Source: Aureimonas sp. Leaf427 | GTDB lineage: Bacteria > Pseudomonadota > Alphaproteobacteria > Rhizobiales > Rhizobiaceae | Assembly (NCBI RefSeq): GCF_001425485.1 | Contig: NZ_LMQW01000007.1 | Location: 71,542 to 135,541, forward strand | Direction of reading: 5' to 3' | Length of the DNA stretch: 64,000 nucleotides | In this document: positions 8,264-16,185 of the stretch, piece after piece | How positions within the stretch are numbered: the stretch's first letter is position 1 | Layout of the letters: each line of letters starts with the position of its first letter | Made by a program: the position numbers and the translations under genes | Notes under the pieces: generated by a model | What the model saw: the letters and a program-made list of their open reading frames with translations, nothing else | Databases searched by the model: none | Told to the model about the DNA's origin: nothing

Positions 8264-9517
8264 ATGTCGTCTCTTCTTCGTGCCCTCGCCATCCTGTCGG
8301 TCATGGCGCTGTTCCAGCCGCTTTCGGCTCCCGCCGCGAAGGCTGCGGAGGTGCGTTTCGGTCTCTTCAGCCTCGACGATCGAGATCCCGGGACGATCCG
8401 GATGGACGGGACACTGGATGCAGGATCGGCGCTCAACTTCCGCCGCGCCCTCGGCGCCGCGCCCGATGCCCGGAGGCTTGTCCTCGACAGTCCGGGCGGG
8501 CTCGTCGCCATGGGCCTTCTGATCGCCGACGACGTCCACAGCCGGAAGATGGCGACCGTCATTCCGGCGGAATCGACCTGCGCCTCGGCCTGCGCCTTCG
8601 TCTTCCTGGCGGGCGCCGAGCGCCGTGCCGATGGCCGGTTGGGCGTCCATCAGATCGCGAACGAGGCGGGAGACCTGGAATCGGCCCAGGTTTCCATCGC
8701 CGACATCATCGATGTCCTCGACCGGTTCCGAACGCCGGTTCCCGTCCTGACGATCATGTTCAAGACGCCGGCGAACGACATGCACTTCTTTTCCGCGGAG
8801 GAAGTCGCGCGCTACGGGATCAACAGGACGGGGTCGGACATCTCGGCCGCCGCGCCCTCCGCGGCGCCGGAGCCGAGCCCCTCTCCCCCGCCCGGCGCTC
8901 CGACGGGGCTGCAGGCGCCGGCTGCCGCCGCCCTTGCGTCGCCCGATCTTTCGGAGCTGGAGGCCTATGCAAGCCGCCCCACGCGGATGGCGCTCTATAG
9001 CGGCCTCGACTTCAACGGCCAGGATATCGAAGCGACGCGGGTCGGCGAGGCCAGCCTCTGTGCGCGCCGTTGTCTCGAGATCGGCTCGCAGTGCAAGGCG
9101 TTCACCTACAATGCCGACACGCGCATCACCCGGGGCCCGAACTGTTTCCTGAAGGCCGGGAGCGGCGCCATGGACGGCAACGCCGTGGCGATCTCGGGTC
9201 TCCTGCTCCATCGGGCGGAGAGCGACCCGGCGCCGTTCTCGATGGGCGTCATCGATCCGAACCAGGGCATGATCGAGGATGTCGATCTTCCCGGCCGCGA
9301 TCTTTCCTCAAAGGCCCACCCGACCGCCAAAACCGGTCCGCAATGCCGGCTCGCCTGCGTCACCAACGATCAATGCCAGGCCTTCACCTTCATCAAGCGC
9401 AAGAAGGAATGCTGGTTGAAAGCCAGTATCGGCGAGCCGCGCTACAAGCCGGGCATGGTCAGCGGCGGCAAGACGGTGGCCCATTTCTCGCCGATGTCGG
9501 TGATCTCTCTCGAATGA
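8264..9517 (+). CDS. secreted ClpP/crotonase-fold protein with two PAN/Apple domains
   Basis: A 417-residue exported protein. An N-terminal signal peptide ends near AKAAEV (residues 1-29). Residues ~30-165 match the periplasmic ClpP-like fold (COG3904 type): LDSPGG at 75-80, then CASACA with a candidate nucleophile Ser108 between two cysteines, and GVHQ with candidate His129. A Pro/Ala-rich linker (~185-215) leads to two cysteine-rich PAN/Apple modules, each with a C..C..CKAFTY/CQAFTF..C pattern (about 260-300 and 360-395). PAN domains bind protein or carbohydrate. ATG 8264 is chosen over GTG 8258 two codons upstream. Function unknown; a cell-surface or periplasmic protease or binding protein is an inference. 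Confidence 0.75.
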   Translation: MSSLLRALAILSVMALFQPLSAPAAKAAEVRFGLFSLDDRDPGTIRMDGTLDAGSALNFRRALGAAPDARRLVLDSPGGLVAMGLLIADDVHSRKMATVIPAESTCASACAFVFLAGAERRADGRLGVHQIANEAGDLESAQVSIADIIDVLDRFRTPVPVLTIMFKTPANDMHFFSAEEVARYGINRTGSDISAAAPSAAPEPSPSPPPGAPTGLQAPAAAALASPDLSELEAYASRPTRMALYSGLDFNGQDIEATRVGEASLCARRCLEIGSQCKAFTYNADTRITRGPNCFLKAGSGAMDGNAVAISGLLLHRAESDPAPFSMGVIDPNQGMIEDVDLPGRDLSSKAHPTAKTGPQCRLACVTNDQCQAFTFIKRKKECWLKASIGEPRYKPGMVSGGKTVAHFSPMSVISLE

Positions 9518-9562
9518 GGCAGAGGGCACAGGTTCATCCGCGTCTCTTTGGGGAGCGAGACA

Positions 9563-9585
9563 AAGGGGCTCGACAAGAGCCTCTT
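9563..9585 (+). terminator. possible terminator after the ClpP-PAN gene
   Basis: A 9-bp stem with one G-T pair, AAGGGGCTC (9563-9571) with GAGCCTCTT (9577-9585), lies 46 bp after the stop. The T-rich tail is poor. Confidence 0.35.
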
Positions 9586-9609
9586 GCGAGGCGTCCCGCA
9601 TCGGGATCC

Positions 9610-9785
9610 AGGTCGGCTATTCAGGTGATCCCAACTATATTCACATCCGTATATTGTATATAATCAATACTATGGCCAAAGGTCATAATTAACAGAGTGT
9701 TAACAGGCGCGTAATACAATTGCGTATGAAATGACATTGATTTATTTCGGCATCTGTGCAATAATATTATTCAGTAAATTTCCAG
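9610..9785 (+). promoter_or_regulatory. AT-rich upstream region of the HD-GYP gene with inverted repeat and possible promoter
   Basis: This stretch is strikingly AT-rich against its GC-rich surroundings. It contains a perfect inverted repeat TTAACA-GAG-TGTTAA (9689-9703). A candidate promoter follows: TTGATT (9737-9742) with TAATAT (9762-9767), at a rather long 19-bp spacing. The HD-GYP start is 40 bp downstream. The base composition may reflect a nucleoid-protein target or acquired DNA. Confidence 0.4.
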
Positions 9786-9807
9786 AAGTATCATCAGCAG
9801 GGGTGGC

Positions 9808-10857
9808 GTGGCATTAAGGAAAATTGGTCGACAAGACGTGCGGCTCGGAATGTTCGTCGTTCGATTGGAGGGCGACTGGTTGAGCCATCCCTTCTGGCGG
9901 GGCGGTTTTCTACTTTCCAGTCCGTCCGACTTCGAGAAATTGGTGGAGAGTGACGTCGACGGCGTGATCATCGACGACGCCAAGGGTGTCGGCTTCGACC
10001 GCGATGCATCCTTCGAGCCGTTGCGTGAGGCGGGACGGAAAAGCATCGGTGCGCCGAGCGCCAAACTCTCGGCGGCCCAGATCCAGCGTCGGCAGGCGCA
10101 GGCTATGGTTCAAGCCTGCCGCCGGGCCACCCAGCGATTCTTCGCGGAGGCGAGGATGGGGCGCACGATCGACCGCAAGAGCGCGGAACGGGTCAGCTCC
10201 GAGATCGCGAGCGCCCTCGATCAAAATCCGCACGCCCTGTTGAATCTGACACAGCTGAAATCGATCGACAGCTACACGTACCTGCATTCCATTTCCGTGA
10301 GCGCGCTCATGATCGGCTTCTGTCGGCACCTGGAGCTCGACGACGAGACCGTGCAGGTGATGGGGCTGGCCGGCCTGATGCACGACATCGGCAAAGTGTC
10401 GATCGATCCCGCCATTCTGGTGAAGACCGGCGCCTTGGACAACGAGGAACTGGAAGCCATCCGCCGGCATCCTGCCGCAGGGCATGCCATTCTCGAACGA
10501 AGCGACTTTCCGCCCGTCGTGCTCGACGTCGCGCGTCATCACCACGAGAAGATGGACGGGAGCGGCTATCCCGACCGCCTGGGGGCGGACATCAGTTCCC
10601 ACGCCCGGATCGCCGCCATCTGCGACGTCTTCGATGCCGTGACGTCGGTCCGGCCGTACAAGCGGCCCTGGACGCCCGTCGAGGCGCTGTCGCAGATGGC
10701 GCAGTGGAAGGGGCATTTCGACCCCGACTATCTCGGTCGGTTCACCAGCTGGCTCGGATGCGACGCCCTGACCATCGCCGAGCACGGGCGCCCGGACGCC
10801 CCCTTCTCGATGAACGGCTATTCCGATCCGTCCATCGCCGTGAAGCCGCGGGGCTAG
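9808..10857 (+). CDS. HD-GYP domain cyclic-di-GMP phosphodiesterase-like protein
   Basis: A 349-residue cytoplasmic protein. The N-terminal ~100 residues resemble DUF3391, the usual partner of stand-alone HD-GYP domains. The HD-GYP domain (about 150-320) carries the full metal and signature set: HDIGK at 192-196 and HHHEKMDGSGYPD with Gly253-Tyr254-Pro255. Such domains hydrolyse c-di-GMP, so a role in motility or biofilm control is likely; no receiver domain is attached. Translation starts at GTG 9808 with AGCAGGGG upstream. The stop codon TAG is completed by the first base of the repeat element inserted at 10857. Confidence 0.88.
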   Translation: MALRKIGRQDVRLGMFVVRLEGDWLSHPFWRGGFLLSSPSDFEKLVESDVDGVIIDDAKGVGFDRDASFEPLREAGRKSIGAPSAKLSAAQIQRRQAQAMVQACRRATQRFFAEARMGRTIDRKSAERVSSEIASALDQNPHALLNLTQLKSIDSYTYLHSISVSALMIGFCRHLELDDETVQVMGLAGLMHDIGKVSIDPAILVKTGALDNEELEAIRRHPAAGHAILERSDFPPVVLDVARHHHEKMDGSGYPDRLGADISSHARIAAICDVFDAVTSVRPYKRPWTPVEALSQMAQWKGHFDPDYLGRFTSWLGCDALTIAEHGRPDAPFSMNGYSDPSIAVKPRG

Positions 10858-10926
10858 AGCATCGGACGGTCAATAGGACCCAGTTCTGTTTGCCGTGGCC
10901 GCCCGATCCACGCGAAGGGTTGCGAC

Positions 10927-10947
10927 GGCCGTGGCGGGGCCACGGCC
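10927..10947. other. hairpin inside the MITE-like element
   Basis: GGCCGTGG (10927-10934) pairs perfectly with CCACGGCC (10940-10947) around a 5-base loop CGGGG. It mirrors the hairpins in the downstream 99-bp repeats, which have loop CCCCG. Confidence 0.6.
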
Positions 10948-10980
10948 TAGCAAGCCGACAAAGTGGGCGGGCGGCCACGA

Positions 10981-11178
10981 CAAACCCGAAGGGCTGGCCC
11001 CCTATCGGCCAATTCCAGCGGCGTGCGTCTGCGGCCGTAGCCCCGCTACGGCCTTGCCACCCACCTTGACCTTGGCCGACAAACCCGAAGGGCTGGCCCC
11101 CTATCGGCCAATTCCAGCGGCGTGCGTCTGCGGCCGTAGCCCCGCTACGGCCTTGCCACCCACCTTGACCTTGGCCGA
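10981..11178. repeat. two perfect 99-bp tandem repeats inside the MITE-like element
   Basis: Copies 10981-11079 and 11080-11178 are identical. Each contains a hairpin GGCCGTAG-CCCCG-CTACGGCC (11033-11053 and 11132-11152). Because 99 is a multiple of three, an apparent open frame runs across both copies, but I do not consider it a gene. Confidence 0.9.
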
Positions 11179-11309
11179 GAGGGGGCCAGCAGAACTGGGT
11201 CCTATTGACCGTCCGACGCTCTAAGCCTCTGTCCGCTTCGCGGGAAAATCGGTTGCGCGACCCGCAAGAGGCGAGGCGGCCGAGGGAGGCCCCATGCGGG
11301 CCGGCAGGG

Positions 11310-11729
11310 CTACTGTCGGCGGTCGCTGACGCAGCCGAGGCCGGTGTAGGCCTCGCCGCTTTCCGCCTTCCAGGCGCAGGCGCTCTTGGAGCGGATCATC
11401 TCGGCCGCGAGGTCCTTGTCCTCGACGAAGCACTGGGCGATGCGGCGCTTGTAGATCTCGCCATTCGCGATGCCGTCGCAGGGCGTGCCTTCGCCGAGGG
11501 GAACGCATCGCACGGTCTTGCCGGCGACGAGCGCACTGAGGGCCGTGCTCTCGCGGCGATATCGCGCTTCGCCCACGTCGAGGCTCACCACGCCGCACAG
11601 TCGAAGGAAGGTCTCGCCGACGACGAGGCTGTCGCCCTCGATGGCCCGCGCGGGCCCGACGATCTCTTCGGCCGCCGCCGGCAGGCAGGCAAAAAGCACG
11701 GCGGCGAGGGCCGCGCGTTTGATGACCAT
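11310..11729 (-). CDS. secreted thermonuclease (SNase)-like protein
   Basis: A 139-residue protein with a short signal peptide (ending about ...CLPAAAEE). The N-terminal pattern VGPARAIEGDSLVV followed by FLRLCGVVSLD matches the start of staphylococcal-nuclease-like domains (usually ..VIDGDT..IRLxGIDAPE). YKRRIAQC fits the later arginine strand. The acidic pair normally in GIDAPE is altered (GVVSLDVGE), so nuclease activity is doubtful. Four further cysteines suggest disulphides. It starts at ATG 11729 with GGGAGCAG upstream. Confidence 0.7.
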   Translation of the reverse strand: MVIKRAALAAVLFACLPAAAEEIVGPARAIEGDSLVVGETFLRLCGVVSLDVGEARYRRESTALSALVAGKTVRCVPLGEGTPCDGIANGEIYKRRIAQCFVEDKDLAAEMIRSKSACAWKAESGEAYTGLGCVSDRRQ

Positions 11730-11882
11730 GGACTTCTGCTCCCGGTCACGATCGACCCGCCCTATAGATAGACAGGCCTTCGACCTTGCAATCCCCCGAT
11801 CGGAGCCGCGGACCGAGCCCCGGTCCGAGGCACGGCGCGGCTTCTCCGGTCGGAACGCCGGCGGATGCTCAAGCGGGGGCCG

Positions 11883-12086
11883 CTACTTGCCGATCAGGAC
11901 GGGGACGCAGGTTCCGGTGGGAAACCCGACCGTGCGCTTGGCCCAGGTGGCGTCCGACCCCGCGCCCTTCAGGCGGATGGAATCGAAGGTCGCCTGGCAT
12001 TCCTCCATCGAGGAGAAGCGCATGGGCACCTGCTCCGTGCCGGAGGAGCCAAACGACAGGTAGAGCAGCACGAACGCCACTTTCAT
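11883..12086 (-). CDS. small secreted hypothetical protein (67 aa)
   Basis: The likely start ATG 12086 gives a hydrophobic N-terminus (MKVAFVLLYLSF), followed by a short soluble region with two cysteines (SMEECQATF and TGTCVPV) that could pair after export. The same general type (short signal, SMEEC motif) is common among unannotated alphaproteobacterial proteins. No function can be assigned. It reads in the same direction as the SNase-like gene, 153 bp upstream of it. Confidence 0.55.
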   Translation of the reverse strand: MKVAFVLLYLSFGSSGTEQVPMRFSSMEECQATFDSIRLKGAGSDATWAKRTVGFPTGTCVPVLIGK

Positions 12087-12209
12087 CCAACGACCCTCGC
12101 GCCCACGATCAACAGATAGGCTTAGGACTTTCGCACCGGATTTCGCATTCGGCCAGTTGCGAACTCCTGCCACCTCGCCGCACCGTTAACGAACCGCTCG
12201 CCTCTCGCG

Positions 12210-12407
12210 TCAGAGGCTGGCGACGAGCTGCTCGGCCACCAACTGCACAAGGTGGAGCGCCTCGACGGAGAGGAAGCCGGCAAGGGCTATGCATCCCCCA
12301 ATCAGGCCGCATTGCAGGAGAACGGCGGCTCGAAGGCCGATCGGCCTGGCGGGCCGCTCGCCGAAGCGGGGCGTGCGTCGGAAGGGGGCAAGGACGAGGT
12401 TCGCCAT
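12210..12407 (-). CDS. small membrane protein (65 aa), hypothetical
   Basis: A 65-residue protein with a basic N-terminus rich in Arg and Pro (residues 1-25), then one hydrophobic helix (about 28-50, VLLQCGLIGGCIALAGFLSV). It starts 3 bp after the stop of the 28-residue gene upstream, which suggests coupled translation. No family is recognised. The reading frame could be fortuitous, but the pairing with a second membrane microprotein argues for a real gene. Confidence 0.45.
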   Translation of the reverse strand: MANLVLAPFRRTPRFGERPARPIGLRAAVLLQCGLIGGCIALAGFLSVEALHLVQLVAEQLVASL

Positions 12408-12410
12408 CGC

Positions 12411-12497
12411 CTAGAACTGCCCGTTCATCCAGAGCGCGCCGACGAGATAGACCGCCGTCGCGGCATAGGGGGCAAGGTGGCGAGCGAAGTCCGGCAT
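12411..12497 (-). CDS. 28-residue membrane microprotein
   Basis: ATG 12497 to TAG 12411 encodes 28 residues, starting MPDFARHLAPYAATAVYLVG and ending GQF: one predicted helix with an aromatic, polar C-terminus. A Shine-Dalgarno-like AAGGA lies 8 bases before the ATG. Size and shape recall accessory subunits such as KdpF or CydX, but no kdp or cyd genes are nearby. It precedes the 65-residue gene by 3 bp. Confidence 0.45.
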   Translation of the reverse strand: MPDFARHLAPYAATAVYLVGALWMNGQF

Positions 12498-12595
12498 GCA
12501 TGAGATCCTTAACAATTCGTTAAGAACTTAGCTCAAACGGTCGGAATCGGGAACCCGTGATCTCCTGTCCCGCAGGGTATCGGCGGCGAATGCGC

Positions 12596-13159
12596 CTATG
12601 GTGCGGGGTTCGCGTTTCGCTGATCGATCCAGGCCCGCGTCCGCTTCAGCATCTCGTCGGAGAGCGTCGGATCGTCGACGGCGCGGGCGAGGATCATCGC
12701 GCCGACCATGGCCGCCCAGCTGCCCATGGCGGCCGTGCGCGGATCGGTTCCCTCCGGCGCGGGAATGACCGCGGCCAGCCGCTCGATCTGGCTCTTGAGG
12801 CCGTTCGTCATGGCGCTGCGAGCCTCGGGCGACTGGTGGTGAAGGAGGCCGGCGAAGCCGGCGCTCGAACAGCCCGTCGCCGCGCGGTCGCGATGATGGG
12901 GCGACAGATAGGTGTCCATCCAGGCATCGACGTCGCCGGGCTCGCCGGCGGACCCCGCCGTCAGCGAATGCGCGACGGCCTGAGCGATCAGGTCGTCCTT
13001 GGAGGCGAAGTGGCCGTAGAAGCCGCCATGCGTCATCCCCGCCGCCTTCATCACCTCGGAGACCGTGACCACCTCGAAGCCGCGGTCGCGGAACAGGCGG
13101 CCGGCGGCGTCGAGGATGCGGATGCGGTTCTCGGCCATTTGCTCGCGACTGACCTTCAT
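12596..13159 (-). CDS. TetR family transcriptional regulator
   Basis: A ~187-residue repressor-type protein with the TetR helix-turn-helix at the N-terminus (RIRILDAAGRLFRDRGFEVV, then VSEVMKAAGMTHGGFYGHFASKDDL). The ligand-binding half is TetR_C-like with CSSAGFAGLL. ATG 13159 is favoured because GGAG precedes it by ~10 bases; GTG 13180 would add seven residues. It is transcribed divergently from the SDR gene, and palindromes resembling its operator lie in the 106-bp gap. Confidence 0.9.
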   Translation of the reverse strand: MKVSREQMAENRIRILDAAGRLFRDRGFEVVTVSEVMKAAGMTHGGFYGHFASKDDLIAQAVAHSLTAGSAGEPGDVDAWMDTYLSPHHRDRAATGCSSAGFAGLLHHQSPEARSAMTNGLKSQIERLAAVIPAPEGTDPRTAAMGSWAAMVGAMILARAVDDPTLSDEMLKRTRAWIDQRNANPAP

Positions 13160-13191
13160 TTTCAGATTCTCCAGCGCCACCGTTGACTTTC

Positions 13192-13231
13192 ATGATGGCT
13201 ATCATATTTAGACTATCATGATGTCCATCAT
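13192..13231. promoter_or_regulatory. candidate TetR operators between the TetR and SDR genes
   Basis: A perfect inverted repeat ATGATG-TC-CATCAT (13218-13231) and a near copy ATGATG-GC-TATCAT (13192-13205) are 26 bp apart in the divergent promoter region. This spacing and symmetry are typical of a TetR protein that represses itself and the neighbouring enzyme gene. Confidence 0.6.
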
Positions 13232-13265
13232 CAATATGGGCGTTCGTTAGAAGAGGGCAATCCCC

Positions 13266-14048
13266 ATGGGTCTTTCCACCGTTCTCATCACCGGCGCCTC
13301 CACAGGCATCGGCGCGACCTATGCCGATCGCTTCGCGCGAAGGGGCCACGACCTCGTCCTCGTCGCGCGGGATGCGGGGCGGATGGCCAAGCTCGCCGCC
13401 CGCCTGACGGAGGAGACGGGCGTGGAGATCGACATCCTGCCGGCCGATCTCACCGTCGAGAAGGAGATCGAGGCGGTCGAGGCGCGGCTGCGCGACGACG
13501 CCTCGATCCGGATCCTCGTCAACAATGCCGGGGCCGGACTCGGTGGGAGCTTCACCGATCAGTCCACGACCGCCATGGCGAACCTCGTCGCGCTCAACAC
13601 GAACGCGGTCGTCCGCCTGGCCGGCGCGATCGCGCCCCGCCTCGCAGAGGCCGGGGAGGGGGCGATCGTCAATATCGGCTCGGTGGTCGGACTTGCGCCC
13701 GAGTTCAACATGACCGTCTATGGCGCGACCAAGGCCTTCGTCCTCTTCCTGTCGCAGGGGCTCGCCCTCGAGCTCGGTCCCCGGGGCGTCCATGTCCAGG
13801 CCGTGCTGCCCGCCGCCACGCTGACGGAACTGTGGGGACGCGCGGGCGCCGACGAAGCCTCGCTGCCGCCGATGATGGATGTGAACGAGCTCGTCGACGC
13901 CGCGCTGGTCGGCTTCGACCGCCGCGAAAGCGTGACCATCCCGACCCTGCACGAGGGCGAGCTGTGGGAGAGCTTCGACGCCGCCCGCAAGGCCATGGTG
14001 CCGCGCTTCCGGCAGCTGAAGCGCGCCGACCGCTACACGGCCGCCTGA
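13266..14048 (+). CDS. short-chain dehydrogenase/reductase (SDR)
   Basis: A 260-residue NAD(P)-dependent oxidoreductase. It has the Rossmann motif TGASTGIG (residues 10-17), NNAGAG, the catalytic Ser in NIGSVVG, and the YGATK pair (Tyr and Lys). The family reduces or oxidises carbonyl/hydroxyl groups on varied small molecules; the substrate is unknown. Control by the divergent TetR regulator is likely, and an MDR oxidoreductase follows on the same strand. Confidence 0.9.
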   Translation: MGLSTVLITGASTGIGATYADRFARRGHDLVLVARDAGRMAKLAARLTEETGVEIDILPADLTVEKEIEAVEARLRDDASIRILVNNAGAGLGGSFTDQSTTAMANLVALNTNAVVRLAGAIAPRLAEAGEGAIVNIGSVVGLAPEFNMTVYGATKAFVLFLSQGLALELGPRGVHVQAVLPAATLTELWGRAGADEASLPPMMDVNELVDAALVGFDRRESVTIPTLHEGELWESFDAARKAMVPRFRQLKRADRYTAA

Positions 14049-14176
14049 CCCGGCCGACGACAGGAACGACCCGAGCCGCCGCGTCCGCGGAAGGCTCGAG
14101 CCGTCATCACGACACCCGCCGCATCGATCCCCGTTCGGGGTGTCGATCGAGCCACGACCAGCGGAGCCCGCGTCCC

Positions 14177-15178
14177 ATGAAGGCCTATTTCCTCGATGCC
14201 TATCGCAAGGGCGCCGCGCTGCGCCTCGGCGACATGCCGGAGCCGGCGGTCGGACCCGACGACGTCCTGATCGAGATCCACGCGGCCGGCCTCAACGTGC
14301 TGGACTCGAAGATCCGCAGCGGCGAGTTCAAGCTCCTCCTGCCCTACAAGCCGCCCTTCGTCCTCGGCCACGACCTTGCCGGCATCGTGACCCGGGTCGG
14401 CGCGAATGTCAGACGCTTCCAGGTCGGCGACGCCGTCTATGCGCGGCCCCGCGACGGACGGATCGGCGCCTTCGCGGACCATCTCGCCGTGAACGAGGCG
14501 GATGTCGCCAAGAAGCCCACCAATCTCTCGATGGAGGAGGCGGCCTCCCTGCCGCTCGTCGGCCTGACCGCCTGGCAGGCGCTGGTGGAGCGCGCGAGGG
14601 TCGGGCGGGGTCAGAAGGTGCTGATCCATGCCGGTTCGGGCGGCGTCGGCACCTTCGCCATCCAGCTCGCCCGTCATCTCGGCGCCCATGTCGCGACGAC
14701 GGCCGGCACGAGCAATCTCGCCCTGGTGCGCGATCTGGGGGCCGAAACGGTCGTGGACTACAGGAAGGAGGATTTCTCCGAGGTCCTGTCCGGCTACGAC
14801 GTCGCCGTCAACAGCCTCGACGGCAAGACGCTGGCAAAGTCGGTGAAGGTTCTGAAGCCGGGCGGCCAGCTGATCTCGATCTCCGGTCCGCCCGATCCCG
14901 CCTTCGCCAAGGAGGCCGGCGTCGGCTGGCCCGTGCGCCAGGTGATGAGGCTTCTCAGCCTCGGCATCCGCCGCAAGGCCAAGCGGCAGGGCGTCGGCTA
15001 TTCCTTCCTCTTCATGCGCGCGAACGGCAAGCAGCTGGAGGAGATCACGACGCTGATCGAAAGCGGAGCCATCCGCCCCGTCATCGACGGGGTCTTCCCC
15101 TTCGAGAAGCTCAACGAGGCGCTGGACTACCTCGATACCGGCCGCGCGAAGGGCAAGGTCGTCGTCAAGCTGCGCTGA
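14177..15178 (+). CDS. NADP-dependent oxidoreductase, quinone oxidoreductase-like (MDR family)
   Basis: A 333-residue medium-chain reductase without the structural-zinc cysteines of alcohol dehydrogenases. It has a GroES-like N-terminal domain, the VLGHDLAGIV segment, and the nucleotide site AGSGGVGTFAIQLARHLGA. It resembles zinc-free quinone/enone reductases that use NADPH. ATG 14177 gives the family length. The 128-bp gap to the SDR gene leaves the operon link uncertain. Confidence 0.88.
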   Translation: MKAYFLDAYRKGAALRLGDMPEPAVGPDDVLIEIHAAGLNVLDSKIRSGEFKLLLPYKPPFVLGHDLAGIVTRVGANVRRFQVGDAVYARPRDGRIGAFADHLAVNEADVAKKPTNLSMEEAASLPLVGLTAWQALVERARVGRGQKVLIHAGSGGVGTFAIQLARHLGAHVATTAGTSNLALVRDLGAETVVDYRKEDFSEVLSGYDVAVNSLDGKTLAKSVKVLKPGGQLISISGPPDPAFAKEAGVGWPVRQVMRLLSLGIRRKAKRQGVGYSFLFMRANGKQLEEITTLIESGAIRPVIDGVFPFEKLNEALDYLDTGRAKGKVVVKLR

Positions 15179-15256
15179 CGGCGTCCCCTCGCACACGCCG
15201 CCGCCACGGACGTGCCGGCCGGCGCGGTCCCCCGATTGCAACGAAAGGCAGATGCC

Positions 15257-16117
15257 ATGACGAACCCCAAACTCACGGCCGCTTCAGGTCCCTGGACAGA
15301 GACGCCGACCCGCTTCGTCGAGGCGGCGGGCGTCCGGTTCGCCTATCGCCGGCTCGGCCCGGCCGAGGGCGTGCCGATCGTGCTGCTCAACCATTGGGGC
15401 GCCAATCTCGACAATTTCGATCCGCGGATCGTGGACGGGCTGGCGGCGCATCGGCCGGTCTATGCGCTGAACTACCGCGGGGTCGGCGCATCCGGCGGCA
15501 CGGCGCCGCTGACCATCCGGGCGATGGCCGCCGACATCGTCGCGGTCCTGCGCGCGCTCGGCCTCCGGCAGGTCGATCTCATCGGCTTCTCGCTCGGCGG
15601 CTTCGTCGCGCAGGAGGTCGTGCTCGCCGCGCCGGACCTCATCCGCAGGGTCGTCCTGGCCGGCACCGGGCCGGCCGGCGGCGACGGGATCGAGAAGGTC
15701 GGGCCGGTGTCCTGGCCGCTGATCCTCAAGGGCCTCGCGACGTTCAAGGACCCCAAGACCTATCTCTTCTTCACCTCCACGAGGAACGGGCGCCAAGCGG
15801 CCGCGGCCTTCATCGCCCGGCTGAAGGAGCGCCGAGCCGACCGCGACAAGGCCGTCACGCCGCGGGTCTTCCTGCGCCAGCTGAAGGCGATCGGTGCCTG
15901 GGGACGGCAGGCGCCCCAGGACCTTTCCAAGATCGTCAGCCCCGTTCTCGTGGCCAATGGCGATCACGACATCATGGTGCCGACCGAGAACTCGCGGGAT
16001 CTGGCAAGGCGCATTCCCGGCGCCGAGCTCGTTCTCTATCCCGACGCCGGCCATGGCGGCATCTTCCAGTATCACGGGCCGTTTCTCGAGCGCGCCACGG
16101 CGTTCCTGGCAGACTGA
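15257..16117 (+). CDS. alpha/beta hydrolase
   Basis: A 286-residue hydrolase with nucleophile elbow GFSLGGF, candidate acid in NGDHDIMVP, and His in DAGHGGIFQ, so the triad looks complete. The family covers esterases, haloperoxidase-like enzymes and C-C hydrolases; substrate unknown. It is a clear paralogue of the hydrolase at 18323-19168, sharing the FAYRR N-terminus and GFSLGGF core. ATG 15257 follows AAAGGCAG. Confidence 0.9.
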   Translation: MTNPKLTAASGPWTETPTRFVEAAGVRFAYRRLGPAEGVPIVLLNHWGANLDNFDPRIVDGLAAHRPVYALNYRGVGASGGTAPLTIRAMAADIVAVLRALGLRQVDLIGFSLGGFVAQEVVLAAPDLIRRVVLAGTGPAGGDGIEKVGPVSWPLILKGLATFKDPKTYLFFTSTRNGRQAAAAFIARLKERRADRDKAVTPRVFLRQLKAIGAWGRQAPQDLSKIVSPVLVANGDHDIMVPTENSRDLARRIPGAELVLYPDAGHGGIFQYHGPFLERATAFLAD

Positions 16118-16185
16118 ACCGGGCGGTGCGGGCCTTTTCGAAGGCCCGCCGGGTGTTGTCGAGCCGACGCGACGAGGGCGCTTTC

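Larger units (their letters stand above)
10855..11223. mobile_element. MITE-like element with 32-bp terminal inverted repeats and TA target duplication
   Basis: The 365-bp element runs from GAGC at 10857 to GCTC at 11221. The terminal inverted repeats, 10857-10888 and 11190-11221, match at 31 of 32 positions (one A/G difference at the fifth base). TA dinucleotides flank it at 10855-10856 and 11222-11223, the target duplication expected of IS630/Tc1-mariner transposition. No transposase is encoded, so movement would need one in trans. Removing the element and one TA restores a TAA stop for the HD-GYP gene in the same place. Confidence 0.75.

Noticed and set aside
10895-11224. 109-codon frame with a repeated 33-residue unit inside the MITE
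   Set aside because: It exists only because the 99-bp repeat length is divisible by three. It covers the element's repeats and right TIR, and has no ribosome-binding site or protein-like composition.
14049-14176. GACACCC..GGGTGTC stem in the SDR-MDR gap as a terminator
   Set aside because: Long uneven loop and no T-tract; too weak to call.
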